Notes: generated by a model from the letters alone, not told the origin. DNA of 64,000 bases from Halobacillus litoralis (GCF_004101865.1 NZ_CP026118.1:1195001-1259000); one strand, 5' to 3'; shown: positions 1 through 9,160, counted from the stretch's first letter. Translations and numbers: made by a program.

Positions 1-150
1 CAAAAGCGGATCCTTTTTTATTTTGATAATATTAGCTTTACTTCAGGAATGCCTGTTAGCCATGCTATGACTTATTGAAGTTAAAAAAAACGGAGAAAAG
101 GATAGGTGTCGTAGTTAGTGACCCCCCTTTCGAGAGGGGCATTGGACATG

Positions 151-180
151 AAAAAACTGAAAGCAGTAACGCTTCCAGTT
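151..180 (-). terminator. perR terminator
   Basis: On the minus strand an ACTGGAAGC / GCTTTCAGT hairpin just after the perR stop is followed by a run of six T. This is an ordinary intrinsic terminator. Bases 1-150 hold no gene I can support; the first 20 bases (GCGGATCC then T-rich) could be the 3' half of a terminator for a gene lying left of the window. Confidence 0.7.
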
Positions 181-617
181 TAGTGAGTGTTATTTGATTG
201 GCAATTTGAGCACGTTCCATAGACTTCCATGCGATGATGACTTACATCAAATCCAGTCACCTGTTCAGCTAATGATTCCACTTCATTCAAACTCGGGTAG
301 TGAAAATCGACAATTTTACCGCATGAATCGCAAATCGCATGATAATGATCACTCGTATTACAATCAAAGCGGCTTGATGAATCACCGTAAGTCAGCTCTC
401 GGACTAGTCCGATTTCACGGAATACACGAAGATTGTTATAAACCGTTGCTACACTCATATTCGGAAATTTAGTTTCTAATGCCTTATATATTTCATCAGC
501 TGTTGGGTGAGTCATAGAATTCAGCAGGTATTCAAGCACCGCATGACGCTGTGGAGTGATACGCACACCAGAACCTTTCAATGTATCTATGGCTTCTTGG
601 AGTCGATAATCTGACAC
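180..617 (-). CDS. perR: Peroxide-responsive repressor PerR (Fur family)
   Basis: Metal-dependent repressor that senses hydrogen peroxide by histidine oxidation and controls catalase, alkyl hydroperoxide reductase and related genes. I chose the GTG at 617, which lies 9 bases after GCGAGG and gives 145 residues, the same length as B. subtilis PerR. With this start the sensing ligands fall at their known numbers: H37, D85, H91, H93 and D104, with structural zinc cysteines C96, C99, C136 and C139. N-terminal winged helix (about 1-80), C-terminal dimer and metal domain. An ATG at 623 is in frame but sits too close to the ribosome binding site. Located beyond ygaF/gsaB as in B. subtilis. Presence of D104 rather than glutamate favours PerR over Fur or Zur. 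Confidence 0.93.
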   Translation of the reverse strand: MSDYRLQEAIDTLKGSGVRITPQRHAVLEYLLNSMTHPTADEIYKALETKFPNMSVATVYNNLRVFREIGLVRELTYGDSSSRFDCNTSDHYHAICDSCGKIVDFHYPSLNEVESLAEQVTGFDVSHHRMEVYGTCSNCQSNNTH

Positions 618-653
618 AGTCATGCACCTCGCTTTCATAAACTGATTCTTGAT

Positions 654-668
654 TTATAATATTATTAA
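654..668 (-). promoter_or_regulatory. Candidate Per box upstream of perR
   Basis: TTATAATATTATTAA lies 36 bases upstream of the chosen perR start. It matches the Per box consensus TTATAATNATTATAA at 11 of 14 defined positions, with a perfect first half. This would fit the known autorepression of PerR. Binding is inferred, not shown. Confidence 0.5.
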
Positions 669-740
669 ATTAGAATCCTTACAATTAGTTTAACCTTTTT
701 CTGAAGTCATTGTCAATATAAAGAAGCTTGGATTAAACTT

Positions 741-1298
741 TTAGACATCAGGATTTAATGGCGTTTCGGTACCACCCAGTTTTTTGTTGATATATCTTGC
801 GGCTACAAATAGGAAATCAGACAGACGGTTTAAATAGGAGACAACCAACTGATTATCCAGTTCACTTTCCAAGGTGACGGCTACCCGTTCAGCTCGTCTT
901 ACAACGGTTCTGGATAAATGAAAAGTGGCGGAGGCTTGATGTCCTGATGGTAATATGAAGTTTTTTAAAGGGTCAAGTTCTTTGTCCCACACATCAATTT
1001 GGCGTTCTAATTCCTCTACATGTTCTTTCTTCAACTTCCAATGTACTTCTTTCCCTTGAGGAGTAGCCAACTCAGCACCTACATGGAACAGTATGGTCTG
1101 GATTTTCTGCATCATCTCCATAAACGCTTCTTTATCCGCCCACTCTTCTTTCCTCAAATGGCTCAATGCAAGACCAATGGTTGAGTTAGCCTCATCACAT
1201 GTACCATAAGCCTCTACTCTTAGGTCATTCTTAGGTACGCGTTGACCATAGATCAATGATGTTTCTCCCTTATCTCCCGAACGTGTATAAATTCTCAT
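741..1298 (-). CDS. Cob(I)alamin adenosyltransferase, PduO type (YvqK-like)
   Basis: Transfers the adenosyl group of ATP to cob(I)alamin to make adenosylcobalamin in the cytoplasm. The N-terminal MRIYTRSGDKGETSL carries the family's conserved TRxGDxGxT ATP-binding signature, and the C-terminal region contains RTVVRRAERV and NRLSDFLFVAAR, typical of the five-helix bundle. 185 residues, normal for the family. The start at 1298 follows a GGGGG site by 7 bases; the longer frame to 1349 would run into the upstream gene. It begins one base after the stop of the dehydrogenase gene, so the two are cotranscribed. Close to B. subtilis YvqK, although this location differs. Confidence 0.88.
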   Translation of the reverse strand: MRIYTRSGDKGETSLIYGQRVPKNDLRVEAYGTCDEANSTIGLALSHLRKEEWADKEAFMEMMQKIQTILFHVGAELATPQGKEVHWKLKKEHVEELERQIDVWDKELDPLKNFILPSGHQASATFHLSRTVVRRAERVAVTLESELDNQLVVSYLNRLSDFLFVAARYINKKLGGTETPLNPDV

Positions 1299-1299
1299 T

Positions 1300-2253
1300 T
1301 CAATACCCCCGTTTTGGATCGATAATATTTCGAAGGGTCCCTTCCCCACTCAGGAACACTTCCAAGTTTTCTTCAAAAAGTGCGAAACCCCGTGGAACAT
1401 AATGAGGAGAGAGTCCTGATATGTGAGGGGTTACGGTTATCTTCTCTTCTGACCAGAGTGGATGCTCCTCCGGTAGTGGTTCCTCTTCAAAAACATCAAG
1501 GACTGCATGTGAGATATATGATTCTGCGACAGCCTCCAGCAATACTTCTGATGAAACCAAATCACCTCTTCCCATATTCAAGAACACACAGTGATCAGGC
1601 ATCTTCTTAAAATGATCAGCTCTCAGAAGGTGCTGGGTCTCAGGAGTACTTGGAAGGACAGCTACTACAAACTCCCCTAGTGGCAGCACAAGATCGATTT
1701 GATCCACCGGGAAAACTTGATCGAAATGGTCACGCATACGCCCGGATTTAGAAACTCCGATTGTCTTCATATTAAATGCTTTCGCCAATCTGGCTACTTC
1801 TTGGGCAATAGCCCCTGTACCTAAGAGAACCATTGTACGGCCGTTGATTTCATTCATCACTGGTTGCCTGTTCCACTCATGTCTTTGCTCAAAATCCATC
1901 AGTTCTTTTGCTTTCCGTGATACTTGAAGCAACATTGAAATCGCATACTCAGCCATGGGTTGTGCATGGATGCCTTTCACGTTCGTCACTAAGATATTCC
2001 GTTCAGAAATTTCCTCAAAGGGCATTTTGTCCATACCGGCAGATAAGACCATGATCCACTTCAACTTCTTGGCAGCTTTAATTTTTTGTGCATCCAAATC
2101 TTCCCCATATGTAATGAAAACATCTGCTTCTCCTATATAATGGCGGGCTTCATCAATGCCATGACAAAAGATGAATTCAGCGTCAGTGAAACGAGTGATC
2201 AGGCGTTGCTGGATTTCATCAGGAACACGCTTGATCGCAGAAACGATTTTCAT
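1300..2253 (-). CDS. D-isomer-specific 2-hydroxyacid dehydrogenase family protein
   Basis: NAD(P)-dependent oxidoreductase of the SerA/GhrB/phosphonate dehydrogenase fold; substrate unknown. The 317-residue protein has a catalytic domain split around a Rossmann domain whose nucleotide loop is VLLGTGAIAQEVA (GxGxxA form, about residues 140-155). Later motifs: a catalytic Arg in NMGRGDLV, a Glu in DVFEEEPLPEEHPLW, and a His in VTPHISG. Start ATG at 2253 follows AAGGGAG by 7 bases. First gene of a two-gene operon with the adenosyltransferase. No sequence feature identifies the substrate, so no symbol is given. Confidence 0.85.
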   Translation of the reverse strand: MKIVSAIKRVPDEIQQRLITRFTDAEFIFCHGIDEARHYIGEADVFITYGEDLDAQKIKAAKKLKWIMVLSAGMDKMPFEEISERNILVTNVKGIHAQPMAEYAISMLLQVSRKAKELMDFEQRHEWNRQPVMNEINGRTMVLLGTGAIAQEVARLAKAFNMKTIGVSKSGRMRDHFDQVFPVDQIDLVLPLGEFVVAVLPSTPETQHLLRADHFKKMPDHCVFLNMGRGDLVSSEVLLEAVAESYISHAVLDVFEEEPLPEEHPLWSEEKITVTPHISGLSPHYVPRGFALFEENLEVFLSGEGTLRNIIDPKRGY

Positions 2254-2290
2254 GGTAACACTCCCTTCCTTTTGCTTATTATTTTAGACT

Positions 2291-2324
2291 AAAAAGGAAC
2301 CATAGTCACATGAAGACTATGGTT
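2291..2324 (-). terminator. bcp terminator
   Basis: AACCATAGTC and GACTATGGTT form a 10-bp stem with a 7-base loop, followed on the minus strand by CCTTTTTAG. It separates bcp from the dehydrogenase operon. Confidence 0.8.
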
Positions 2325-2333
2325 CAGGAATAG

Positions 2334-2804
2334 TTATTGGAGATTTTCTCGGATGTATTCAAGGGCTGCTTCTACATGTCCGTCTACTTTCACTTTGCGG
2401 TACTCTTCGGAAAGGTTCCCCTCTTTATCGATAATGAAAGTCGAACGCTCTATACCGTAATATTCTTTACCGAAATTCTTCTTCAGCTTCCATACACCAA
2501 ACTGTTCGGCAACTTCATGGTTTTCATCAGCTAATAGAAGGAATGGCAAATCATGCTTGTCTATGAATTTCTCATGTGATTCTACAGGGTCCGGGCTGAC
2601 TCCTAAGATAACAGCGTCAAGGTCTGCGAAGCTTTCGTGATGGTCACGGAAATCACATGCTTCTGACGTGCAGCCTGGTGTCATATCTTTTGGATAGAAG
2701 TAAAGAACTACGTTTTTCCCTTTGTATTCAGATAATGATACGGACTCTCCATTATTCGCTGGTAATGTGAAGTCTGTTACTTGTTTACCTTTTTCAACTG
2801 TCAT
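2334..2804 (-). CDS. bcp: Thiol peroxidase, Bcp/PrxQ-type peroxiredoxin (YgaF)
   Basis: Thioredoxin-dependent peroxiredoxin that reduces hydrogen peroxide and organic hydroperoxides. 156 residues with one AhpC/TSA domain. Motif FYPKDMTPGCTSEACDFRD supplies the peroxidatic Cys45 (with T42 and P38 of the PxxxT/SxxC motif) and the nearby resolving Cys50 typical of the PrxQ subgroup. Start ATG follows AGGAGGG by 7 bases. Its place between gsaB and perR matches ygaF of B. subtilis, so symbol ygaF applies equally. Function in peroxide defence fits the nearby PerR, but no clear Per box was seen at its own promoter. Confidence 0.92.
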   Translation of the reverse strand: MTVEKGKQVTDFTLPANNGESVSLSEYKGKNVVLYFYPKDMTPGCTSEACDFRDHHESFADLDAVILGVSPDPVESHEKFIDKHDLPFLLLADENHEVAEQFGVWKLKKNFGKEYYGIERSTFIIDKEGNLSEEYRKVKVDGHVEAALEYIRENLQ

Positions 2805-2868
2805 TATGAGACCCTCCTAAATAGTTTCTATCTACAAGGGTACCTTATCTTTCTTTAAACTTCCAACC

Positions 2869-3279
2869 TTAACGGTTCACCTGATGTTTCTGCCAAACCT
2901 TTGCGACTAGTGCTGCAGGGAGAGTATACCCGATCATGGCCTCTATGATAGATAACCACTTTCCTACTCCTACAGGAATCATATCTCCGTACCCTACTGT
3001 AAAGAGCGTCACTCCGCTGAAATAAATACTTCGGGCGATTTCAGCTATCCCCAATGCGCGGGGAAGATTGGCTTCCATACGGTAAACGATAATCCCCTGG
3101 CGCATCAGACCAGCATAGATGATACCAAACCCGATCATGACTATAGTGTAAAGAAGCATGATTGAAAGAAATAATTGAAAAGAAAAGATATTATGTTCAA
3201 ATTCCAATGAAATGAAAATTTGACGAAGGCTGATGATGATCAGAGTGAGGGAGATGGAACTGATGATGATGGTGAACAT
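2869..3279 (-). CDS. Two-helix potassium channel (ion channel family protein)
   Basis: Small membrane protein with two transmembrane helices flanking a pore loop that holds the K+ selectivity filter TVGYGD (in FTVGYGDMIPVG). 136 residues from the start at 3279, which follows AAGGAG by 7 bases; the longer frame to 3321 lacks a ribosome binding site. Residues 1-20 and about 45-65 are hydrophobic, then the pore loop, then a final helix near the C-terminus. No RCK/TrkA-N regulatory domain is fused, so it may act as a bare tetrameric channel or with a separate partner. B. subtilis relatives include the pore half of YugO; assignment beyond K+ channel is open. Confidence 0.82.
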   Translation of the reverse strand: MFTIIISSISLTLIIISLRQIFISLEFEHNIFSFQLFLSIMLLYTIVMIGFGIIYAGLMRQGIIVYRMEANLPRALGIAEIARSIYFSGVTLFTVGYGDMIPVGVGKWLSIIEAMIGYTLPAALVAKVWQKHQVNR

Positions 3280-3366
3280 AGGAAGCTCCTTTACTGGAAG
3301 CTGGAATATATAACAGTACAAGCCTTTACTTTTTCTTATGAGAGCCTCACGTTATTTATACCTCCT

Positions 3367-3421
3367 AAAACCTGGCACCTCAGGTCATCCAAAATTTGGA
3401 TGACCTGAGGTGCCAGGTTTT
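3367..3421. repeat. 27-bp perfect palindrome, copy A of a dispersed inverted repeat
   Basis: Bases 3367-3393 and 3395-3421 are exact reverse complements around one central base. The core CACCTCAGGTCATCC and its complement recur at 59303-59341 in this window. It lies downstream of nothing obvious, between divergent genes, so a plain terminator role is unlikely, although it can form a very stable hairpin on either strand. Confidence 0.9.
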
Positions 3422-3494
3422 CCCTTCAAAATAGTTGTTCAACTATTTTCGTTACAAAACCGGGCGAATGCACATCCCCCCTTCCACTAAGCTG

Positions 3495-3503
3495 CATAGG
3501 ATA
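3495..3503 (+). promoter_or_regulatory. Possible sigma-K-like -10 element for the yjcZ gene
   Basis: CATAGGATA fits the sigma-K -10 form CATAnnnTA, 30 bases before the yjcZ-type gene, a family made in sporulation. The -35 (ACA at 3472) is 20 bases away, longer than usual, so this is weak. Confidence 0.3.
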
Positions 3504-3532
3504 CTGTAAACAATGGAAAGGGGGAATTGTAA

Positions 3533-3619
3533 ATGAGTTACGGATATGGCGGAGGCTTTGCGCTAATCGTTGTTCTTTTCATCCTTCTAATCATCGTTGG
3601 TGCAGCGTTCGTATACTAA
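3533..3619 (+). CDS. YjcZ-family sporulation membrane peptide
   Basis: A 28-residue peptide: a Gly/Tyr-rich head (MSYGYGGGFA) followed by one hydrophobic helix ending in GAAFVY. This head-plus-helix layout is diagnostic of the YjcZ/YtpE small protein family found in spore formers. The ATG follows AAAGGGGG by 8 bases. It is probably inserted in a membrane; role in the spore or mother cell is not known. Missed by usual length cut-offs. The hairpin at 3724-3760 is the nearest downstream terminator. Confidence 0.85.
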   Translation: MSYGYGGGFALIVVLFILLIIVGAAFVY

Positions 3620-3723
3620 AAACGGCATAAACTGATTCATGAGTATGCTCATGAAATAGTATGCTTATTTCCTCACGTAAACGATCGGATTACTGTTTCA
3701 ACGCTCTAGAGTGAAGGAACCTC

Positions 3724-3760
3724 GCAAAAGACACCTTTTTTAACAGAAGGGTGTCTTTTA
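3724..3760 (+). terminator. Terminator upstream of hemL
   Basis: AAAAGACACC and GGGTGTCTTTT form a strong stem followed by T residues. It likely ends the yjcZ transcript, leaving about 100 bases of 3' untranslated RNA that contains a second small hairpin (TCATGAG/CTCATGA near 3640). Confidence 0.7.
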
Positions 3761-3827
3761 CTAATCTTTCTCACATGGACAAGCATGCTACAATAAGAGT
3801 GAAAATGTTTGTTTAGGAGGCAGGAAA

Positions 3828-5123
3828 ATGAATATGAACCAATCCGAACAATTATATAAAGAAGCGACTGACCACATTGTAGGAGGGGTCAACTCTCCTT
3901 CAAGAGCCTATAAAGGTGTAGGAGGCGGAACTCCGGTGTACATGGATCGTGCTGAAGGATCCCGTTTTTTTGATGTGGACGGAAATGAATACATCGATTA
4001 CCTGGGAGCATATGGACCAATCATTACAGGGCATGCTCACCCTCATATCACAGAAGCGATTACTAAAGCAGCTCAAAACGGCGTATTGTATGGGACACCG
4101 ACAGTGCTTGAAAACCGTTTCGCAAAAATGCTCAAGCAAGCCATCCCTTCTTTGGATAAAGTCCGTTTTGTCAACTCAGGCACTGAAGCGGTCATGACAA
4201 CCATCCGTGTAGCCAGGGCCTATACCGGAAGAAATAAAATCATCAAATTTGCTGGTTGTTATCATGGTCACTCAGATTTAGTGCTGGTTGCGGCAGGGTC
4301 TGGACCATCCACCCTCGGTACACCTGATTCAGCTGGGGTTCCTGCTTCAATCGCTCAAGATGTCATCACAGTACCATTCAACGATATTGAACCATTTAAA
4401 GAAGCATTGGATAAATTCGGGGATGAAATCGCCGGGGTACTCGTGGAACCTATTGTCGGCAACTTCGGAATCGTCGAACCTAAACCAGGTTTTCTTGAAC
4501 AAGTAAATGAACTTACCCACGACGCTGGCGCACTGGTCATTTACGATGAAGTCATTACAGCTTTCCGCTTTACATACGGGAGTGCCCAACAATTGTTGAA
4601 CATTGAACCAGATATGACAGCAATGGGTAAAATCATTGGCGGCGGCTTACCGATCGGTGCTTATGGTGGAAGAGCGGACATTATGGAGCAAGTGGCTCCT
4701 CTTGGCCCAGCCTATCAGGCAGGGACCATGGCCGGAAACCCAGCATCCATGTCAGCAGGTATCGCCTGCCTTGAGGTTCTGCAACAAGAAGGTGTTTACG
4801 AAGAAATGGACCGTCTTGGTAAGCGACTGGAAGAAGGAATTCTCCAACACGCAAAAAACAATGATCAGTCTATACAGATCAATCGTTTGAAAGGAGCCTT
4901 GACCGTCTATTTTGCTGAGGAAAAAGTTGAAAACTATGAACAAGCAGAAAATACGGATGGTGAACGATTTGCCCGCTTCTTTAAACTGATGCTCGCCGAA
5001 GGCATTAACCTTGCCCCTTCTAAATATGAAGCATGGTTCTTAACAACCGCTCATTCCGACGAAGATATCGATCGCACATTAGAAGCTGTTGCAAGAACAT
5101 TCCGTACAATGGCCAATGACTAA
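3828..5123 (+). CDS. hemL: Glutamate-1-semialdehyde 2,1-aminomutase
   Basis: PLP enzyme that converts glutamate-1-semialdehyde to 5-aminolevulinate for haem synthesis. 431 residues, class-III aminotransferase fold. Seen: [18 protein letters not shown] at the N-terminus typical of [15 protein letters not shown] phosphate-binding motif, YDEVITAFR (aspartate that contacts PLP), and the PLP lysine in [13 protein letters not shown]. Start ATG follows AGGAGG by 7 bases. Position next to ygaF and ygaE matches B. subtilis gsaB, the second GSAM paralogue; another hemL in a hem operon elsewhere is likely but not visible here, so this copy would be called gsaB or hemL2. Confidence 0.92.
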   Translation: MNMNQSEQLYKEATDHIVGGVNSPSRAYKGVGGGTPVYMDRAEGSRFFDVDGNEYIDYLGAYGPIITGHAHPHITEAITKAAQNGVLYGTPTVLENRFAKMLKQAIPSLDKVRFVNSGTEAVMTTIRVARAYTGRNKIIKFAGCYHGHSDLVLVAAGSGPSTLGTPDSAGVPASIAQDVITVPFNDIEPFKEALDKFGDEIAGVLVEPIVGNFGIVEPKPGFLEQVNELTHDAGALVIYDEVITAFRFTYGSAQQLLNIEPDMTAMGKIIGGGLPIGAYGGRADIMEQVAPLGPAYQAGTMAGNPASMSAGIACLEVLQQEGVYEEMDRLGKRLEEGILQHAKNNDQSIQINRLKGALTVYFAEEKVENYEQAENTDGERFARFFKLMLAEGINLAPSKYEAWFLTTAHSDEDIDRTLEAVARTFRTMAND

Positions 5124-5129
5124 TCAACA

Positions 5130-5170
5130 AATCCCCACTTTTTTAAAACAAATAGTGGGGATTAAATTTT
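5130..5170 (+). terminator. hemL terminator
   Basis: AATCCCCACT and AGTGGGGATT form a 10-bp stem just after the hemL stop, followed by AAATTTT, a modest T tract. Confidence 0.65.
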
Positions 5171-5194
5171 AGTGAATTTTTTCTGAAAATTCAA

Positions 5195-5223
5195 TTGATT
5201 ATCTTTTACCTTCATGCTATTAT
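5195..5223 (+). promoter_or_regulatory. Sigma-A-type promoter of the intergenic RNA
   Basis: TTGATT (5195-5200), a 17-base spacer and TATTAT (5218-5223) form a near-consensus vegetative promoter pointing into the intergenic region. Transcription would start near 5230, only about 115 bases before a strong terminator and well before the next gene. Confidence 0.6.
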
Positions 5224-5229
5224 ATATAC

Positions 5230-5347
5230 ATAATTCTGAATATTCCCACGAATTATGATCTTTGTTTCATTTCTTTCCCTTTTCATAGGTTCCAGCCTCG
5301 AGCTGGTCCCCCTTGCCGCTTATGCATATATTATGCATAAGCTTTTT
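5230..5347 (+). ncRNA. Candidate small RNA or attenuated leader with C-rich segments
   Basis: A promoter at 5195-5223 and a terminator at 5318-5347 bracket about 118 bases without any open reading frame. The body has pyrimidine-rich single-stranded stretches (TTTCCCTTTTC at 5275 and GGTCCCCCTTGCC at 5305) separated by a small AGCCTCGAGCT stem, a layout seen in regulatory RNAs that bind ribosome binding sites by C-rich loops. It could equally be an attenuated 5' leader of ygaE, 100 bases downstream. No match to a named RNA family was recognised. Confidence 0.5.
5318..5347 (+). terminator. Terminator of the candidate small RNA
   Basis: Perfect 10-bp stem GCTTATGCAT / ATGCATAAGC with a 5-base loop followed by TTTTTCTTTGTCTTTTTT. 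It precedes ygaE by about 100 bases. Confidence 0.8.
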
Positions 5348-5446
5348 CTTTGTCTTTTTTTATTAGTAAAATAAGGTATAATGGTTCCATTGATTCTCTT
5401 ACCTTAATGAGGGAAGCTTCACATTAAAAGAAGGATGATGCTTGTT

Positions 5447-6514
5447 ATGAAATTGGGCGCAAGAATGATGAAAACCGGGTTAGCCGTTGGTATAGCCCTT
5501 TATATTGGCCACTTGATCGGATTCATTTCTCCATTATTAGCTGGCATTGCCGTTGTCTTTTCCATCCAGCCTTCAATCTATCGTTCTTATCAATCCATTA
5601 TTGAACAAGTGCAAGGAAATACGATCGGTGCGATCATTGCTATACTTGCCGTATTCACATTAGGTAATGACCCATTCATCGTTGGGTTTGCCATCATTTT
5701 GGTTATTGGTATGACGACAACCTTAAAAATGAACGAAAATACAATCGCTCTTGCTGTGGTGGCGGTCATAGCTTTAATGGACTCGACAGACCAAACCTTC
5801 CTGTACTTTGCAGGTTCTCGTTTCTCATCCATGCTCCTTGGTATCTTGGCTGCCTTCATCGTCAATCTCGTTTTCCTTCCACCCCGATATGAAACGAGAT
5901 TGTTCTCTAAAATCGATCATGCGACTACAGATATACTCCAATGGTTACGTGTGACGACGAGACAATTATCGGATGAACCAGCTCTAAAATATGAAATCAC
6001 CCGTATTCAAGATAATATCCGGTGGATCGATCATACTTATCTGCTTTATTCAGAAGAAAGAACATACTTCAAAGGCAGCCGTTTCTCCAAAGGAAGAAAG
6101 CTCGTACTTTTCCGCCAACTGATTACCACGACTAAGAAATCCTTTGACGTATTGAAGGCTTTCTATCGGTTAGAACACAAAATCGAACAAATACCAGGAG
6201 ACTTTCAGGATTCAGTCGTCAATGAACTTGATAAGCTCATCAATGCTCACGAGAAATTGGTTTTAAGTTTGAAGGGGAGAATAAAAAGGACGCACAAACA
6301 GTCCTTACGAAAAATTGAAGAACCGAATATCCCGCTGCTTGTCGAACAGCTCATGCATGTGTATGAAACGAGCAACAATCCGGATAAACTTATCTTCCTG
6401 CCTCTCGCTTCCCAGTTGATGGAGTATCATTATCAACTGGAACGATTGAAAAAACTTTTAAAAAGCTACCAAACGCATCATCAGGATGATTTCATCCAAA
6501 CATCAGATAAGTAA
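5447..6514 (+). CDS. FUSC-like aromatic acid exporter family membrane protein (YgaE-like)
   Basis: Membrane protein with an N-terminal block of four to six hydrophobic helices (about residues 10-150) of the aromatic acid exporter/DUF939 type and a charged, largely helical cytoplasmic C-terminal domain (about 155-355). Likely efflux of small organic acids or a related role; no substrate is known. I prefer the ATG at 5447 (MKLGARMMKTG): the ATG codons at 5435 and 5438 sit directly on the GAAGGATGAT binding site. Gene position after gsaB equals ygaE in B. subtilis. Converges on ygaD with a shared terminator. Confidence 0.78.
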   Translation: MKLGARMMKTGLAVGIALYIGHLIGFISPLLAGIAVVFSIQPSIYRSYQSIIEQVQGNTIGAIIAILAVFTLGNDPFIVGFAIILVIGMTTTLKMNENTIALAVVAVIALMDSTDQTFLYFAGSRFSSMLLGILAAFIVNLVFLPPRYETRLFSKIDHATTDILQWLRVTTRQLSDEPALKYEITRIQDNIRWIDHTYLLYSEERTYFKGSRFSKGRKLVLFRQLITTTKKSFDVLKAFYRLEHKIEQIPGDFQDSVVNELDKLINAHEKLVLSLKGRIKRTHKQSLRKIEEPNIPLLVEQLMHVYETSNNPDKLIFLPLASQLMEYHYQLERLKKLLKSYQTHHQDDFIQTSDK

Positions 6515-6548
6515 AAGGCTGTCGCTAATTTGAGCGACAGCCTTTTTT
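6513..6548. terminator. Bidirectional terminator between ygaE and ygaD
   Basis: AAAAGGCTGTCGCT and AGCGACAGCCTTTTTTT form a long stem with A tract on one side and T tract on the other, so it can serve both convergent genes. Confidence 0.85.
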
Positions 6549-8320
6549 TAAGTTCCCATATATTCTTGTTTATTATCGTCCAATTCCTGTACTTGATATA
6601 AATCATAATAATGGCCACGCTGCCTCATCAATTCATGGTGAGAGCCGACTTCAACGATTTCGCCATTTTCAATCAATACAATTCGATTTGCGTGCGTAAT
6701 CGTAGAAAGTCTGTGTGCTACGATGAAGGTGGTCCGCTCTGAAGCCAACCGTTCAAGCGCGCCCTGGATGAGGTTTTCACTCTCAAGATCCAATGCGGAT
6801 GTCGCTTCATCCAACACAAGTAATGGAGGGTTTTTCAAAAACACTCGAGCGATCGCTACTCTTTGTTTCTGTCCTCCAGACAATTTCACGCCACGTTCCC
6901 CTACCAAAGTGTCATAGCCATTCGGCAGATTCATGATGAACTCATGGGCATTGGCTTCTTTAGCCGCATTCACCATTTCTTCATCAGTTGCATCAGGGTC
7001 CCCCATCCGGATATTCATCGCGATAGACTCACTGAACAAAATATTATCTTGCAGGACCATTCCGATATTATCTCTTAATGAACGGGCTTCCAAATCACGG
7101 ATATCCGTCCCATCAATCATGATTTTACCTGAAGTAACATCATAAAAACGGGGAATCAAGCTGATGAGTGTAGACTTTCCTCCGCCACTCATCCCGACAA
7201 AGGCGATGGTTTCCCCTTTTTTGATATCCAAATTGACGTTATTTAATACGAGAGGGTCTTCTTCCTCATATCTGAATGAGACATTCTCAATCTTGACATC
7301 TCCATCGACATTCTCTAACTTCTTAGCGCCAGGGCGATCGACGATGTCATACTTTTCATCAACAAATTCGAACACACGGTCCATGGAAGCGATGGATTGG
7401 GTCAAAACTGTAGCTGAGTTGACCAAACGCCTTAATGGGTTGTAAACACGGTCCATATACCCGATAAAAGCAACCATCGTCCCTACCGACAAAGACCCAG
7501 TGATGACCTGGTAACCTGCAAAGGCAATAACCAGTAATGGAGCTAAGTCCGTGATTGTGTTTGTTACAGAATACGTATAAGCATTCCAATTCGTATGGGT
7601 GATCGCTCTGTCCAAAAAGTTTTTATTTTTAACGTCAAACTGTCGTTGTTCATGATTTTCCAGAGCAAAGCTTCTCGTAACGGGGACCCCCTGGACACGT
7701 TCATGCAAATGGCCCTGCACCTCTGCTAGCGCCTGTGAACGGTCGCGGGTCAGGTTACGTAATCTTGCATAAAAGAATTTGACCGCAAACCCGTAAAACG
7801 GAAACAAAGCCACTGAGACTAAGGTCAACCAAGGATCCATAGTCAGCATGATAATGATAGCTATCACTATCGTAAACATATCCAGCCAAATATTCATCAA
7901 TCCTGTGATAACAAATGTTTTCGTCTGCTCGACATCATGAATGACACGGGAAATAATTTCACCTGTCTTCGTTCTTGAATAAAACCTCAAACTCAACCTT
8001 TGGATATGGTCAAACAGCTTTTCCCTTATATCGTAAAGAATGTTGCTCCCGATCCATTGAGCCAAATATTGACGGATATACTCGATCGGCGGCCGAAGGA
8101 TTAGAAACACAACAAAGGCGCCTCCCATCAAAAGGAGCAGCTGATCCATTTTCTCAGACTGCGCTAAAGAATCAGCATTGATAATATCATCAATCACATA
8201 CTTGATGATCAACGGCATCAATAATGGAATAGAAAATTTGACGACTCCGATTAGTACAGTAAGAATGATTTTCTTTTTATAAGGTTTCACAAATTGCAAA
8301 TATCTTTTGATGCTACCCAA
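6548..8320 (-). CDS. ABC transporter, fused permease and ATPase (YgaD-like exporter)
   Basis: Half-size ABC exporter of the MsbA/BmrA type that works as a homo- or heterodimer in the membrane. N-terminal six-helix domain (about 1-310), then the ATPase: Walker [11 protein letters not shown]-loop VLQDNILF, signature LSGGQKQR, Walker [10 protein letters not shown] and H-loop IVAHRLST. I prefer a TTG start at 8320 ([10 protein letters not shown]) because AGGTGA lies at good distance; a GTG at 8329 has no binding site. Position matches ygaD of B. subtilis. Substrate unknown, perhaps lipids or drugs. Confidence 0.85.
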   Translation of the reverse strand: MGSIKRYLQFVKPYKKKIILTVLIGVVKFSIPLLMPLIIKYVIDDIINADSLAQSEKMDQLLLLMGGAFVVFLILRPPIEYIRQYLAQWIGSNILYDIREKLFDHIQRLSLRFYSRTKTGEIISRVIHDVEQTKTFVITGLMNIWLDMFTIVIAIIIMLTMDPWLTLVSVALFPFYGFAVKFFYARLRNLTRDRSQALAEVQGHLHERVQGVPVTRSFALENHEQRQFDVKNKNFLDRAITHTNWNAYTYSVTNTITDLAPLLVIAFAGYQVITGSLSVGTMVAFIGYMDRVYNPLRRLVNSATVLTQSIASMDRVFEFVDEKYDIVDRPGAKKLENVDGDVKIENVSFRYEEEDPLVLNNVNLDIKKGETIAFVGMSGGGKSTLISLIPRFYDVTSGKIMIDGTDIRDLEARSLRDNIGMVLQDNILFSESIAMNIRMGDPDATDEEMVNAAKEANAHEFIMNLPNGYDTLVGERGVKLSGGQKQRVAIARVFLKNPPLLVLDEATSALDLESENLIQGALERLASERTTFIVAHRLSTITHANRIVLIENGEIVEVGSHHELMRQRGHYYDLYQVQELDDNKQEYMGT

Positions 8321-8354
8321 AAAACTCACCTACTTTCTAAACCATTCAAACAAC

Positions 8355-8389
8355 AAGGATTGCGCCCTTTTTATAAGGGCGCAATCCTT
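8355..8389 (-). terminator. ygaC terminator
   Basis: A 15-bp perfect stem AAGGATTGCGCCCTT / AAGGGCGCAATCCTT with a 5-base loop lies between the ygaC stop and the ygaD start, both on the minus strand. Confidence 0.75.
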
Positions 8390-8391
8390 CA

Positions 8392-8919
8392 TCATCTATA
8401 CGTTAAATATCGTTCATACCACTGGTCGATGAATTCAGGTGAAAAAGGACCTTTCCGTTGTCTGATCCACCTGATCAACGTATCGATATTGTTATATAAA
8501 ATCCTGTCAAATACATGTGGATAATTCATTCTTCGCTTATGAATTTCATACTCATCTTCATCAAGGATCTTGTACGTCATATCAGGGAAAACTTTGACGT
8601 CTAAGTCGTAATCTATATATTTGATCGTCTCTTCTTCATAAATAAAAGGCGAGCTGATATTGCAGTAGTAGTAAACCCCGTCATTACGTAACATGCCTAT
8701 CACGTTGAACCAGTGTCTTGAATGGAAATAACAGATAGCAGGCTCTCTTGTTGTCCACCTGCGGCCATCACTTTCTGTTACTGTTGTACGGTCATTGGCT
8801 CCGATGATGACATGTCTTGTCCCTTTTAGAATCGTAGTACTCTCCCAAACTCGGTGCAATTGCCCATTGTGCTTATAACTTTGAATTTCAATGCGTTTTC
8901 CTGCGTCTGGGCCGGGCAT
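8392..8919 (-). CDS. DUF402 protein YgaC, probable nucleoside di-/triphosphatase (Ntdp)
   Basis: Cytoplasmic protein of 175 residues with a DUF402 beta-barrel. Conserved parts: [10 protein letters not shown] at the N-terminus, [30 protein letters not shown], and the acidic [13 protein letters not shown] cluster that binds divalent metal in studied homologues. Those homologues hydrolyse nucleoside di- and triphosphates. The start at 8919 ([12 protein letters not shown]) follows AAGGGGGG; the longer frame to 9036 has no binding site. Length and order match ygaC of B. subtilis. Confidence 0.85.
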   Translation of the reverse strand: MPGPDAGKRIEIQSYKHNGQLHRVWESTTILKGTRHVIIGANDRTTVTESDGRRWTTREPAICYFHSRHWFNVIGMLRNDGVYYYCNISSPFIYEEETIKYIDYDLDVKVFPDMTYKILDEDEYEIHKRRMNYPHVFDRILYNNIDTLIRWIRQRKGPFSPEFIDQWYERYLTYR

Positions 8920-9125
8920 GAAATCCCCCCTTCCCTTCTTTTTCCGAATCACCTTCTGTCTATTATAACGACAAATGTAAAGGAATGAAAACAATTGGTC
9001 TGCAGAAAATATAAGTGCAACAAAAAAAGCAACCACAAATGTTTATTTCATCGATACAAAAAGGAATGAGCGCAAACTTCTAAATACCTGTGAACGTTTA
9101 AAGTGATTTGAAACAATCACTACTA

Positions 9126-9160
9126 AAAAAAAAGAAGCCGCCTGCATCAGGCGACTTCTT
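9126..9160 (-). terminator. sspE terminator
   Basis: AGAAG.CGCCTG / CAGGCG.CTTCT hairpin with a minus-strand run of nine T after it. Confidence 0.85.
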
